From the NCBI GenBank assembly GCA_015501075.1, contig JADNYJ010000122.1:1-64000 (forward strand): a stretch of DNA of 64,000 nt, in the 5' to 3' direction. Origin of the DNA: Gymnopilus junonius (lineage: Eukaryota; Basidiomycota; Agaricomycetes; Agaricales; Galerinaceae). The notes below the pieces were generated by a model that saw nothing but the letters and a program-made list of their open reading frames with translations, was not told where the DNA came from and ran no database searches. A program made the translations under genes and the position numbers. Positions 1 through 10,257 of the stretch are shown here, one piece after another. The number at the start of each line of letters is the position of its first letter. Position 1 is the stretch's first letter.

Positions 1-55
1 ACAACGGGACTATTTCAACAGTTCGGCAACTCCATACTAGGTGAGGACCGCGCCT

Positions 56-428
56 ATGACAACGCCTCCTTGGGGAAACCAAAGCAATGCAGGGTCTGGA
101 AGCGGCGGTGCTGGCGGCAGAGGAGGAGATATTGCCTCCCATAATAAAATAAGCAACGTATACAACATTGTTGAGGGAGTCGACCACGGTAAATTTTATT
201 TCTCCAAATGTATATATGCATTTACTCACATGAAAACACGTTAATCTCATTTTCATTGACTATAAATATGCAATTCAATATCATGTATTGTAATATACAC
301 CGCATTCTGCAATAAAAGGGCTATTCAGAGAACTCCTTACCGAGATTGAAGAGCTGAAGAGGCGCATAGATGCTCTTGAGTTTGATGCGCTTAAAAAACG
401 CGCAGACGCCGTTAAGGAAGTATCGTAG
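56..428 (+). CDS. Small glycine-rich/coiled-coil protein, two exons
   Basis: I do not recognise this gene. Exon 1 (56-188) starts at an ATG and encodes a Gly/Ser-rich stretch ending in HNKISNVYNIVEGVDH. A GT-AG intron (189-318, AT-rich) joins in phase to exon 2 (319-428), which encodes GLFRELLTEIEELKRRIDAL followed by more heptad-like residues and a stop, giving about 80 residues. The second exon is a clear amphipathic coiled coil. The N-terminal pattern (Gly-rich linker, then a hydrophobic Tyr-Asn-Ile segment) resembles short N-terminal modules of fungal repeat proteins, but no larger domain follows here. It could also be the tail of a gene that begins outside the window. Support is the splice fit and residue pattern only. 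Confidence 0.4.
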
Positions 429-637
429 AATACATTGCCAAGGAACGCGAACATTTGGTAAATACAATACAATTTTATGCGCAACTAATGCTTTTATGTT
501 GGGTCTGCCGATACCCGATAATACCCAAACAAGCGCCCGCGAAGCCTTCCTCATATGTTTTTGGCGCTATTCTTGACAATTTCATTTTCATCACGAGACC
601 TGTATCGCAACTACCACATTTTTTGTTACTAAGCCAC

Positions 638-781
638 TCACATGCTCAGTCTAGACCGGGCTTATTTTTTTTTCTTTTGGGGAAGCTTCCTAAAACCCAT
701 TTACTTAAAATACTTACAGCCGTCACATGTTCAGTCTAGACCGGGCCTATTTTTTTTTCTTTTGGGGAAGCTTCCTAAAAC
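638..781. repeat. Direct repeat, two 59-bp copies, 85-bp period
   Basis: Copy 1 is 638-696 and copy 2 is 723-781. Both run TCACATG, one variable base, TCAGTCTAGACCGGGC, a long T-run, then TTTTGGGGAAGCTTCCTAAAAC. I find two mismatches. The GGAAGCTTCC core is palindromic. The 26 bases between copies are unrelated to the unit. The remainder of 429-811 shows no gene. Confidence 0.85.
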
Positions 782-830
782 TGAATTCTCTATTCCACTC
801 CAAAACCTGGTTCACTGAAAGTGACCAGGC

Positions 831-1053
831 ATATGAAACCAGGATATTCTCCGGGCATAGCGATGGCAAAAATTCCCCCATCTGCAGGATTGATTGTAGG
901 GTCTTGGGACTCTAGTGATGAATTTTCTGGATTTGCAGGTATGACAGGTCCTGTAGCCATCAACTACAGTCTGACTATCAATGGAATTGGCAGGGGTATT
1001 CAAAAATGAAACGCTCACCATACTTCGTGCAATGCCTGAGGTCAAATCTGTCT
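831..1053 (-). repeat. Inverted repeat arm A, relic of a coding sequence
   Basis: Read on the minus strand, this segment aligns with 2158-2383 on the plus strand over its whole length, with scattered substitutions and small indels. Read on its own plus strand, it keeps a protein-like frame containing MKPGYSP, then AMAKIP.SAGLIV, then DEF.GFAG, and in a shifted frame GVFKNETLTILRAMPEVKSV. The same residues are kept in the other copy, so both descend from a coding sequence. The tail weakly resembles an I9-type protease propeptide, which is speculation. Confidence 0.75.
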
Positions 1054-1619
1054 ACGAGTCAGATATCTTCTATCTGTGCTCGTCGTGAGAGTCGAATACT
1101 CTTGTTCAAGGTTGTTCCTATCTCTATTGTCAGCCGCTCGAAGGACAACTGCAGAGGAAGAGCGAAAGGGGTCGCGCCTTGGAGCATCAGCCTGAGCCGA
1201 GTAGCGTTGTGTTCGACACCGAATTTTTTCTGAACACTGGTGGCGATGACTAGCGGCTCCAAACTTTAACGCCGGAGACAAAAAATAGTGGCTTTTCACC
1301 ATCTTCACAGACTCTCATGCTGTAATTTCATTCATACATGTGCCGACCTCCAGTGCAGGGCTAAGTAGTCTCGAAGCAGCCAACACTGAAATCACTGGTC
1401 AGAAGCCAAGTCGGGCTCTCGTTAGCTCTCTGTTTCTCATCGGATGTTGTTATTAGCCTTTATTATTTCTTACTTGCTTCTATCACAGAGAAGGCTCTTG
1501 AGATGAAGTGTCCGGTATTGAAGATCGTGCAGCATGGACCCCACCAGGACCCACCAGGACCCATCTCGGGCTGCACAGACTTGGTGAAGCCCTTCTATCC
1601 AAATCTGTCGGCGTGTCAT

Positions 1620-1699
1620 GGCCGTGTGGCGAAATGGCATCGCGTCTGACTACGAAACGCGATATCAGGAGACTGCAGGTTCGACCCCTGTCTCGGTCA
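1620..1699 (+). tRNA. tRNA-Arg (ACG) with an 8-nt intron
   Basis: The acceptor 5' strand GGCCGTG pairs with CTCGGTC apart from one T-T mismatch and one wobble, and is followed by discriminator A. The D arm is GCG...CGC. The anticodon stem TCTGA/TCAGG encloses loop CTACGAA, with ACG at the anticodon. The T arm is GCAGG-TTCGACC-CCTGT. Eight extra bases lie one nucleotide 3' of the anticodon, the standard site for nuclear tRNA introns, leaving a mature length of 72. Flanks 1054-1619 and 1700-2157 show no gene. Confidence 0.88.
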
Positions 1700-2157
1700 T
1701 CTCAGGTTTATTTTTCCTCATTTTTTTCCTTTTTCTTTCTGTGGAGTGCATGATGGGACTACTTAGACGAAGTGCACCTTCACCAAGTATATGAGGGTAA
1801 ATTTGTGTGTATACCTTCCTGTAGGGCAGGGTCTTTAGCTTTAATATTGGAGGGGGCAGCTGTAAGTTCCTGCTCGAGATCTGAGTACCGGGATAGATGC
1901 AGTAGAAAACATGTATCCTGAACTATACAGACTTCTCATCTTGACTTGACTAGCTAGCTAAAATAGGAGGCTTGACTGCAGGAGAAAGGAGTAATCTCAA
2001 GACGCGACCTCTTTATTCCTTCCGCTCTTCCTCTGTAAAGACACTTGAAATGGTTAATGACACAGATAAGATGAAGTTAAGTCGCATGCTCAGACAAGAA
2101 GACTAATCTCTCACTATGTATTTCTTAGTTCAGGGACATGGTAAATGTCTCGGCGGT

Positions 2158-2383
2158 AGACAGCTTTAACCTCGGGCATTGCACGAAGCATGGCAAGCGT
2201 TTTGTTTTTGAACACCCCTGACAATTTCATTGCCAATAATCAGAGTGTAGTTGGCGGTTACACGACGTATCCTACCTGCAAATCCAGTGAATTCATCATC
2301 CGAATCCTAAAAATTTACAATCAATCCCGCAGAGCTAGGTATTTTTGCCATCGCTACGGTTGGAGAATATCCTGGTTTCATAT
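2158..2383 (+). repeat. Inverted repeat arm B
   Basis: This is the partner of 831-1053 in opposite orientation, about 1.1 kb away. Its complement encodes GVFKNKTLAMLRAMPEVK and then AVYRRDIYHVPEL, so this copy keeps more of the C-terminal coding frame than arm A. The two arms bracket the tRNA-Arg. Confidence 0.75.
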
Positions 2384-2690
2384 CGACCGCCAGAGTCCCT
2401 TCTCAGATTCCTCAGTATCTTCCGGGAAAGTCGGTTTTTTAGGTCCTTGACGTCCTATATGCATGCAACGGCGATTGAAAGACAAAAGGGGGGTGCAGTA
2501 GTTGGACATTCTTGGTAAGAGACATGGGTCGGAGTCTGGAGAGAAAAAGAGTGTATTATGTGATCAGAAATGCTTTCTCGAACTTCAGTGGTATATATGT
2601 ATCGCACACATAACCTGAGTATTGATGTACGTCCACTAAGCTTCCAAAGCAATGAATGCCACGCAGGCGAACGACGTCATACTTCTATAC

Positions 2691-4591
2691 TCATAAACTC
2701 TTCCCAAACTCCAACACCCTTTCCATCAACGCAACCCACTCTGCCTCAACTCTTTCCTCCTTTGTCTTCCTAGGTTCTTCATCAGCAGGAAGCTCGCCCG
2801 AACCTACACGTCTAACCCACTCATCCGCAAGCCCCCGCGCTTCGAGCTCGCGCCATGCCTTTCGTAGAGGAAGCTTTTCAGCGTAGAAATACTTCTCCCA
2901 GGGTCTTACGCGTGTTCTGGGAAGTGTCGAGGGGTTTGGTTGAGAAAGACGTTCGAAGGGTCCAGAGGATGAGTTCGAGAGAAGTGAGAAGGCCAAGTCG
3001 TCCAGCTCGTCGCGGTAGTCGAATTGACGGGCCTCTTCTGAGAAGCGGTGCCATTCTTTGGAGATGAACTCTCGGATTTTGTCGGTCGATATCGGTGTTG
3101 ACGTTGGCGCTGATGTATCGGGCGTGTCGACCAGGGAGCTATCAGGGTCGTTTAGAGCATCATATTTTCTTTGAGTTCTTGGAACGATTTATAATCTTCG
3201 TTTCCTCAAGTGGCCAGTCTATGGCGGAACTGGAAGAAGGTTCTGTCACTGCCGTTGTTGAAGCAGGGTTGACAGTGAAAGCAGCAACGCTGCTCGTGCT
3301 TGGACTTCTACCAAGGAAGAGGAGCGACGCGGACTAAGAGTCCGAGGAAGGCCAGACTTGTTGGAGGTGGTAGCCGTAATGAAGACGCTGCGTCGTCGTT
3401 GGAGGAGTTAGGCTCTGAGGAGGGGGAGAAAGAGAAACCAGAGCTAGGAATCCCAAAGATGTCGTGCCAGTGGGAAGACACCGTATGACGTGTTAATTAG
3501 GTCGTTTGTGGGAGCGGTAGTAAACGGAGGGAGATAGGGATGAGAGAGCGAGCTATGAGAAATTGGCTGGTCCTGAAGCATCCTAAAGTAGAAGTAGGAA
3601 GAGAGGATGCAAAAAAAGGAAAGTCGACTTCATAGCCTGTTGCAAGTATGCAGTAGTGTATGTTTGCTCCTCCGAGCCATCTCGAAATATGCCGTCCCTG
3701 ATTCAGAGAATCGGCTTACGCTGGCTTGGGACGGCACCCGCAGCTCCTTTGCTTGGAACTGGTCTGGAAGAGTTTCAACATCAGGAGGGAGTTGAAGCGG
3801 AAGAGGAGGCCGCAGCGCGTGCAACAGCAGAATTTGCAGAGAAGGAATGTATGACCCGACCTGCGAGAGGGACAAGTTCGGTCGTTATGTCTGATCCACT
3901 TGGACCGCCGCTATGACGAGAATCGTGAGGTCCTTGAGCTCGAGTTGGGGTTTGCGTTGGAGAAGGCAATGGAATAGAAGAGGGATTACGGTAGAACATA
4001 GAGTGAGATGCCGGCCAGACGCAAACCAGGTGTCAGACCGGGAATGGTGGCGTATCTCGGCATGTTGTGGTGTCCATTGCATACCAGGAGGAGGTCGAAT
4101 GCCCATTTAGTTCTTTGATTAACGTTGGTTGTTTCTACAGCCCATTTGTTCTGGTCTGGGTCCCATCGGCGCTACTACTCTTGTATTGAGAAGAATGTGT
4201 TTGTGCAGGCCGAAAGAGGAGGCGTATGATTCGAGTAGGTCTGGACCACTCCTGCCTTTGGAAAGAGCGGAGTGCTAGCTGGAAGGGAGCGATGTGAATG
4301 CCATGACGGATGTGGCAGGTTGGTAGTTAGCGAGTCATACAGGGGCGTTGCTGGTGGCGAATTGCCTGGTTGCGATGGAGGAGGAGGGGAAGGAAGCCTG
4401 ACAATACGAAAGGTCAGAACAGGTATGAACTCGGATGGTGAAAACGAACCATACACCTCCGACATTCTCCCTGGCTTCAAAGGCAGTCGGGATCCATAGC
4501 CCAGCTTTATACTGGGAGTATCAGTGATAGCTTTGAGAGCTGCCAGACCAGCTGGGCCAGCACCAACGATCCCGATTCTCTGTGCGGCCAT
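2691..4591 (-). pseudogene. Flavin-containing monooxygenase-like locus with broken frames
   Basis: The N terminus (4591 downward) carries IGIVGAGPAGLAALK, a Rossmann FAD-binding motif, then FEARENVGGVW, TPLYDSLTTNLPHP, VVQTY, CNGHHNMPRYATIPGL, HSMFYRNP, GPSGSDITTEL (second dinucleotide fold), ILATGYE, and a C-terminal tail ending at 2691. This order is that of fungal FMO-type flavoproteins that oxygenate soft nucleophiles with NADPH. The frame does not hold: one-base shifts are needed near 4504 (between SIK and GLWIPT), near 4311 (PHPVMAF) and near 3907 (inside the NADPH GxGPSG motif), with more between. Several look like lost bases in homopolymers. It is either a decayed gene or an intact gene with consensus errors. 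Exon boundaries in the C-terminal half are unresolved. Confidence 0.75.
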
Positions 4592-5150
4592 GGGATGAGT
4601 ATTCAGAGGTGCACCGTTCTTGCATCATGGTCGCTGTAAATAGCGTTATCATTCCTGTTTGCACTTGTGTACGCGTTCTGGACCCTTTACAGTCCTAAAT
4701 GCGGTATTTTCTCGTGACTCTCATACGTCTTTCTTTTTTTGTTTTTCTGCTGTCCTACCTGGTATGCAAACTGCAATTTTGCATTGGGGCGGCCGGTTAT
4801 ATCACATGTACTACCAGTGTCACTCAGCCATTACATGAATAAATTTATGGCTAAGGTGAACCACTATTAAAAAATTGCAGCTTGTTGCGACTTTTTCAGA
4901 AAGCGGGTGAATGCCTGCTGGTGGCTCATGGCATGGTCAAAGCTTAAACACAAAGTACGACAATGAAATTGAGATCTCCGCAAATAGTACAAACAATCAT
5001 AACTTCAAGCCAAAAATAAGAAACCTATTTTTCGGATTTATTTAATTTTAATAAGTACTATTTCCTCCACTCCCTACTAACTCTCTTTATCGAACCAACG
5101 TAAAACTTCATTCAAAACAAAGCCTTGAACAGGGCCGCCACCTTAAAACC

Positions 5151-5681
5151 TTAGGCGCATGTAACGGAGTTGACGAGCCAGTTTGCAGCGATGCCGGTTT
5201 CGGTCTGGCCGACCCAACCTTCGATATCAGAAGCAGTTTGCGCAGCCGTCAAGCCATCGGCAGAAATGGTGTCGACGACTGTGTAAGTACCATCGGCATT
5301 CTGGGTGAAAGAGGAACCGAGTTGCTGTATGAGCAAGGTATCAGCATCAATGTTCAGATTAATTACGAGAATGTGAACGGGTAAAGTTCTAAAGAAGGAC
5401 GTAATTACCTCAATACTAGACCCAGTTTCTCCGGAGAGGGCACGGCCAATGACTAGAAAATATACACGTTTTGGTTTCTCGTTAAAGACCCGATTTCAGA
5501 AAAAGAAATACCCACCGAAGTTGAACTCCGCGACGAGGTCAGTGCTCGGGTCTACTGAAGCACTAGGGGTGAGCACGAGAGTGCAAGTAGCAGTGTCATC
5601 GCGCTTGGCAACGATGGCAGAGGCAGAGGCCACGGCGACAGCAGCGATGGCGATGAAGACTTTGGTGAGCTTGAACTGCAT
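5151..5681 (-). CDS. Small secreted protein, duplicate copy 1
   Basis: Three exons (5516-5681, 5409-5452, 5151-5324) encode about 127 residues. The start MQFKLTK leads into an Ala/Val-rich signal peptide. SAIVAKRDD then follows, in which KR fits a Kex2-type processing site. The mature part has TCTLVLTPS, STDLVAEFNF, VIGRAL, QLGSSFTQNADGTYTV, DTISADGLTAAQTASDIE and a C-terminal Cys, so only two cysteines remain after cleavage. Intron phases match copy 2 exactly and all splice sites are GT-AG. I do not recognise a named family. It behaves like a small secreted protein of Agaricomycetes. A TATAAAA box lies about 100 bases upstream, suggesting strong or inducible expression. Confidence 0.85.
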
Positions 5682-5782
5682 GTTGAAAGATGAAGTTGTT
5701 TTGAGAAGCTGGGTATTTTTGCTTGATTTGCTGTATAGAACTGGTTGAGTGCTATGGGACACTACAGGATATATTGGCTACC

Positions 5783-5789
5783 TTTTATA
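5783..5789 (-). promoter_or_regulatory. TATA box of secreted-protein gene copy 1
   Basis: TATAAAA on the minus strand, about 100 bases before the ATG at 5681. It sits in a GTATAAAAG context that is conserved at the same relative place in copy 2. Confidence 0.65.
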
Positions 5790-7218
5790 CATCTTTACAG
5801 ACGGTAAGTTAAGCCCGTAAAATGAGAAGACCACCTCATGTTGGTCCACCTTTCGCATACTGATGACTACCGTGCCGATGAAAATAAATGTGCACTGCTC
5901 TCACGTTCGCGTTTTCCCAATATGCTTGAGTCGAAGAGGCATGGGATATAACGGGACCCTTGGGCAGAACATTAATCAGGCTTCGGCGTAACCAGTGGGT
6001 GCGTTTCTAGAACAAGTTCTTGTCCCACCCGCATTACACTTACTTGGCCACCTGACTCTAATAGACTCGTTTTTATCATTAAAATTTAACGTGCTCGTTA
6101 CATCTGGCGCAAATTTCACACATCCTTTTTAGTTGCTTCTCTGAAGGATATAACTTGAGCTTTTTGATGATTTTCCAGCTTTCCAGAATATCCACTGCCC
6201 AAATTCAGGAGCGCGACGCGTGTGTGCTATTAATAGCCCTCGAACCGATTCCCAATTGATGGCAAGAGACGCTGAGAATCATCAAGCTCGCTTGGCATCC
6301 TCATGAAACGCGGCCGACCCTCCTTACCGTTTACGGGGTTTACGATTCTAAATTGGGCATTTTCACTCGTGACTTTGGCCGCGTCCTTGTATTCTTTTTG
6401 GAAAATAGGGCGTTACCAACCTACTACCCTCATGTTGAATGTCGAAAGACGTTTCGTAGGTTCCATTCCATCAGGGATCTCGACTCTTGAGCCTTGTGCT
6501 TCTTCGTTTCTTGGATATTTTGGTGTCACGCCTGACGTCGACCTAGGAATGTTGAGAAATTCATGTCACTGTCGGGGAAATGCTCCACAAGTTGTCAATA
6601 GATCGCGATATAATTCAGCTGTGTAGGTATTTTCGGATTTTCGTTGGGTTGGCATGTATGTAGAGGGCATGAAATGCGCTTTGCATTCTAAAAGATTGGG
6701 ACCAGAGCAAATGTTTTAATATGGCAGATATGGTGCACGTCAACTCAGAAACAATGTTTTGATCAAAGCAAATTAGTCGGGCATGCAAACTGCAACATCG
6801 CACGCGCATTGGAGCGGTCAGTTACTAATACCGTAGGCTGTCATGTATTATCGACGGCACTTAGACCAAATGTGGGATCGCTCGGCGATTACGTGAATAA
6901 AGTCTGGAAGAAACTTATGTACGGCTAAGGTGAATTGCTGAAAAAATGCGGCTTATTGCTTTGGATGCGAGTCAAATTTTTGCAGAAAGCGGTTAAACGC
7001 CTGGTAAAGATTTACGGCATGATCAGGGTTTAAAACACAAGTATGACAAGGAATTTGAGATAGCACGAATAATCATCGGTCCAAGTCAAGAGTAAAACAA
7101 CTATTTTTTTGTAGATTTTGTTAAGTAAGTATTGTTCACAACACTCTTGCTATCTTTCTCGAACCAATGAACAGTTGCATCCAAAATAAAGCCTTGAACG
7201 AGGCGGCCCCTCCAAAGC

Positions 7219-7741
7219 TTAGGCGCAAGTCGCTGAGTCGACGAGCCAGTTTGCAGCGATGCCAGTCTTGGTCTGACCGGCCCAGTCTTCGATGTCAGAG
7301 GCGGTCTGAGCGGCGGTCAATCCATCAGCAGAGATGGTGTCTGTGACGGTGTATGTACTGTCTGCATTCTGGGTGAAAGAAGAGCCAAGTTGCTACAGAG
7401 AAGAGATATCAGCATAAAACGTTTTACGAGAAGACCCCAAAGGCGAGCAGGAAATTTCTCAAGGAGGGTGCCATTACCTCAATACCACTTCCAGTCTCGA
7501 GGGCAAGAGCACGGCCGATGACTAGGAAAAAAATATTACGTCAATAGCCTAATTTGTTTAGAAAAAGCGGCATACCAAAGTTGAACTCTGCGACGAGGTC
7601 AGTGCTTGGGTCGACCGGGGCACTAGGGATGAGCACGAGAGTGCAAGTCGCAGCGTCATCGCGCTTGGCAACGATGGCAGAGGCAGAGGCCACGGCGATG
7701 CCAGCGAGGGCGACGAGGACTTTGGTGAGCTTGAACTGCAT
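7219..7741 (-). CDS. Small secreted protein, duplicate copy 2
   Basis: Exons are 7576-7741, 7478-7521 and 7219-7392, identical in length to those of copy 1 (166, 44 and 174 bases), again giving 127 residues. The signal peptide, AKRDD processing site, two mature cysteines and the TISADGLTAAQTASDIE block are kept. Differences are mostly conservative (VFIAIAAVAV to VLVALAGIAV, GWVGQTET to DWAGQTKT, NSVTCA to DSATCA). Introns and flanks differ more than exons, which suggests selection on the protein after duplication. The role is unknown. Both copies look intact. Confidence 0.85.
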
Positions 7742-7832
7742 GTTGAAATGTGGAGTTGTGTTAAGAAACTGGGTGATTTGTTGAATAGAACTGTTTGAGT
7801 GCTCTGGGACATTTGTGAATCAATCGCCCAGC

Positions 7833-7839
7833 TTTTATA
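7833..7839 (-). promoter_or_regulatory. TATA box of secreted-protein gene copy 2
   Basis: TATAAAA on the minus strand, 92 bases before the ATG at 7741, in the same GTATAAAAG context as copy 1. Confidence 0.65.
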
Positions 7840-8956
7840 CCTCTTTAGAGACGGTAAGTTTAGTCCGTGCAGTGATGATGCCTGCTAATCTTTGCTCACA
7901 TCTTTACTTAGTGGTCATTAGTGCCGAAGGCAAGCAAGTCGCGTTTCTCACAGGTTCGCATTTTTCCATTGCACGTTAGTCAAGAAGAGACCAAATACTG
8001 TGAAATTATTAGCGTGTGTGTTGGTCATGTGTTAGTTTAGGCCATAGATGAGTTTTAAGCTGTTTCGAGTCCTTTAACTGCGTCTTTGGTTTCATTATTT
8101 GAATTGTATTTATTTTTCATAAAAGCACCCACTTCACCCTCTAAATTTTGCTGGACTCCATGCACCCCGCCACTCTTGTGAAGCAATTCGGCCGGGTGTA
8201 TATTATCGTGTAGGATTTCTCGGGTCAGGATCTAAGAAATACGACGCGTGTACTATTAATAGTACTACCGCCTGACCCAATCAATCCACCAACAGACGCT
8301 GACATCAAATCCGCTTGGCACATTTTTGAAACGCCGTGAAAGTGATCCCAGAGTAAATCAATCCCATTTAGGTGTGTCTCTGGTACCAAAAATGGGTAAG
8401 CACACCTGTGGCTCTGCTCACGCCCTTGTATTCTGTTTGGAAAGTGTAGGGCTTTGCTGGCCACCTACCCTCGACCTCTCTCGACGAATTAAACAGAGGC
8501 GTTTCACGAGGTGCATTCCATCAAACTGCTAGTCCGCTTGCTTCTTCCATTATCCTGTTTCTTTGATAATATACTCACCATCTTTCTGGAAACCATGGTG
8601 AGAAAGGCCGTTTACCCCCGGACGCGCGCAAGCACCATGTCGCGGCTATATTGCCGTGTTCGTCTCTCAATGGATAATAAAAATTTTAAGTTCTAAGAAA
8701 CCCGAAAAATAATGAACAGATATCGACTATTGCCGGACTATTGGCCGAACAGAATCCGACTTTCCAGTTTTATTCGCATACCTCTGGAAGAGTTTCAATA
8801 AAAGCGAAGAATTAACCAGATATTGCTTCAGAAAAGAAGAGCTATTACAATACAAAATGCTGTAGAAACCAATCAGAAAACTCACCATCACCAAAACAGT
8901 GGCAATATTTATTGCCGGCCCACTGGACTTTGTGATAGCATCCCCGAAATTAGTCA

Positions 8957-9740
8957 TTAGGCTAAAGAGGAAAGGCTGGCAATGGGCGCTGGCCAATTGG
9001 GAAGGCCCTTATAGGGTACAAATAGTTGAGGATAAGCATTTAGAGAGTTGGAATAGTCGTGGTAAGGATTAGGAACGTGACTGGGATGACAGGAACTGTA
9101 ACCTTCAAAGAGGAAACAAGCAGGAAGTCCTTCAATCCCACAAAGAAAAGCGCAACCGCCAAGTGGAGGTAGGGATGGGAAGATTTGCGGGACATACCAC
9201 ACATCCACACATTCTCCACGCACTTGAACACTGCAAACTTTTGTTTGGAAGAGAGGGTGCTTGACTTTTTTTATGCTCTCGAAGCCACTGTAGTGATGCT
9301 ATGCTGAGCGCTGCGGTGAGGCTGAGCACAAGGCTTATGAACCCAAGGGCTTGATCCGGATTAACAATGGGGTTATTGGGCCGGAAAATGATGTTGGGTC
9401 CATTGGTCTGGAAAGGGGGGAGGTGTCGCTGAGTCGCTTATCCAGTCGCGTGGCGATGCAGGCAAGCAAACCCATCATAATTTCATTTTGATAGAGTTGA
9501 AGGCCTGGGTATGACACGAAAACGAAGGTGGTTATCATGTCAGAGAAAAGATTTACCTGACATTCAATGAGCAAGAGCTTGCAGAGTTCACGAAGATTAA
9601 AAGACTCTGGACTTCATCCTCTACGGCCACGAATCGCATTGATCGCGGTCTTTCTCGAGTAGTGGCTTGAGAAGGCTCTGCCAATAGTTTCCTTTGGTTG
9701 TAACGGGGTATTGGTATGGGTCACAGCATTGCCGTTTCTT
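8957..9740 (-). pseudogene. DUF6535-type membrane protein relic
   Basis: In order on the minus strand: YWQSLLKPLLEKDRDQCDSW, then LLIF, TTFVFVSYPGLQ, NEIMMGLLACIATRLDKRL, FISLVLSLTAALSIASLQWL with REHKK, a second hydrophobic block (LHLAVALFFVGL then KDFLLVSSLKVTVPVIP), and FVPYKGLPNWPAP. This is the order of the fungal DUF6535 family: an acidic entry helix, paired membrane spans, a QW.RE turn and a CPYKSPL-like end. At least two frame changes break it (near 9060 and near 9380-9400), and no convincing start or 3' end is seen, so I call it a relic. DUF6535 proteins have no known biochemical role. 8576-8956 and 9741-10257 show no gene. Confidence 0.6.
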
Positions 9741-10257
9741 GAAAGTTGGATGTCGTTCGTTAGATTGGTACAGGATGGCCTTTCTAAACTGCTCGAAAGA
9801 CCGTGGGCTTTGTGTTAATCTTGCTTTTACCGATCAACCCGCTAAACATCTTGGGCCATCAGGCTTCAGTATAACGAATGAGGAAGAGAGAATATTTACT
9901 TGGATAAGTAGCAGACGAATAGGATGGAATCTGGGTAGCAGGCAGATTGTTGAAGTAAATTCGGGCAGTGTCACTGAGAACTTAGTGCCGAGATAATAAA
10001 CTGCAGTGATGTAGGCAGAGAGAGTGACTTCAGCCCTGACGCCTCGATGAACGGGAAGTACTGAAGATTAGATAGCAAAGAAAGAAGTCTGCTTAGTCTG
10101 CTTGTACTTGTGTACGCGTTGTATGCACCGATTGACCTTCAATCAATTGATGAATTCCTTGGACTTTCAAAGACTACTCTGGTATTTTTTACTCATTTTC
10201 TTATCTTACCCTTCCTGCTAGGCCGCGCCTCTTGACGCGCGTCGGAAGACGCGCAAT

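Larger units (their letters stand above)
4763..8575. repeat. Tandem segmental duplication, about 2-kb unit
   Basis: Unit 1 runs from about 4763 to 6520 and unit 2 from about 6783 to 8575, head to tail. Matching landmarks are ATGCAAACTGCAA (near 4763 and 6783), the whole secreted-protein gene with its TATA box, GACGCGTGTRCTATTAATAG (near 6218 and 8243), the GCTTGGCA block (near 6290 and 8310) and CATTCCATCA (near 6463 and 8513). Offsets are about 2.02 to 2.07 kb, so small indels have accumulated. The intergenic parts (4592-5150, 5790-7218, 7840-8575) diverge more than the coding exons. Apart from the two genes I see no other gene in either unit. Confidence 0.85.
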
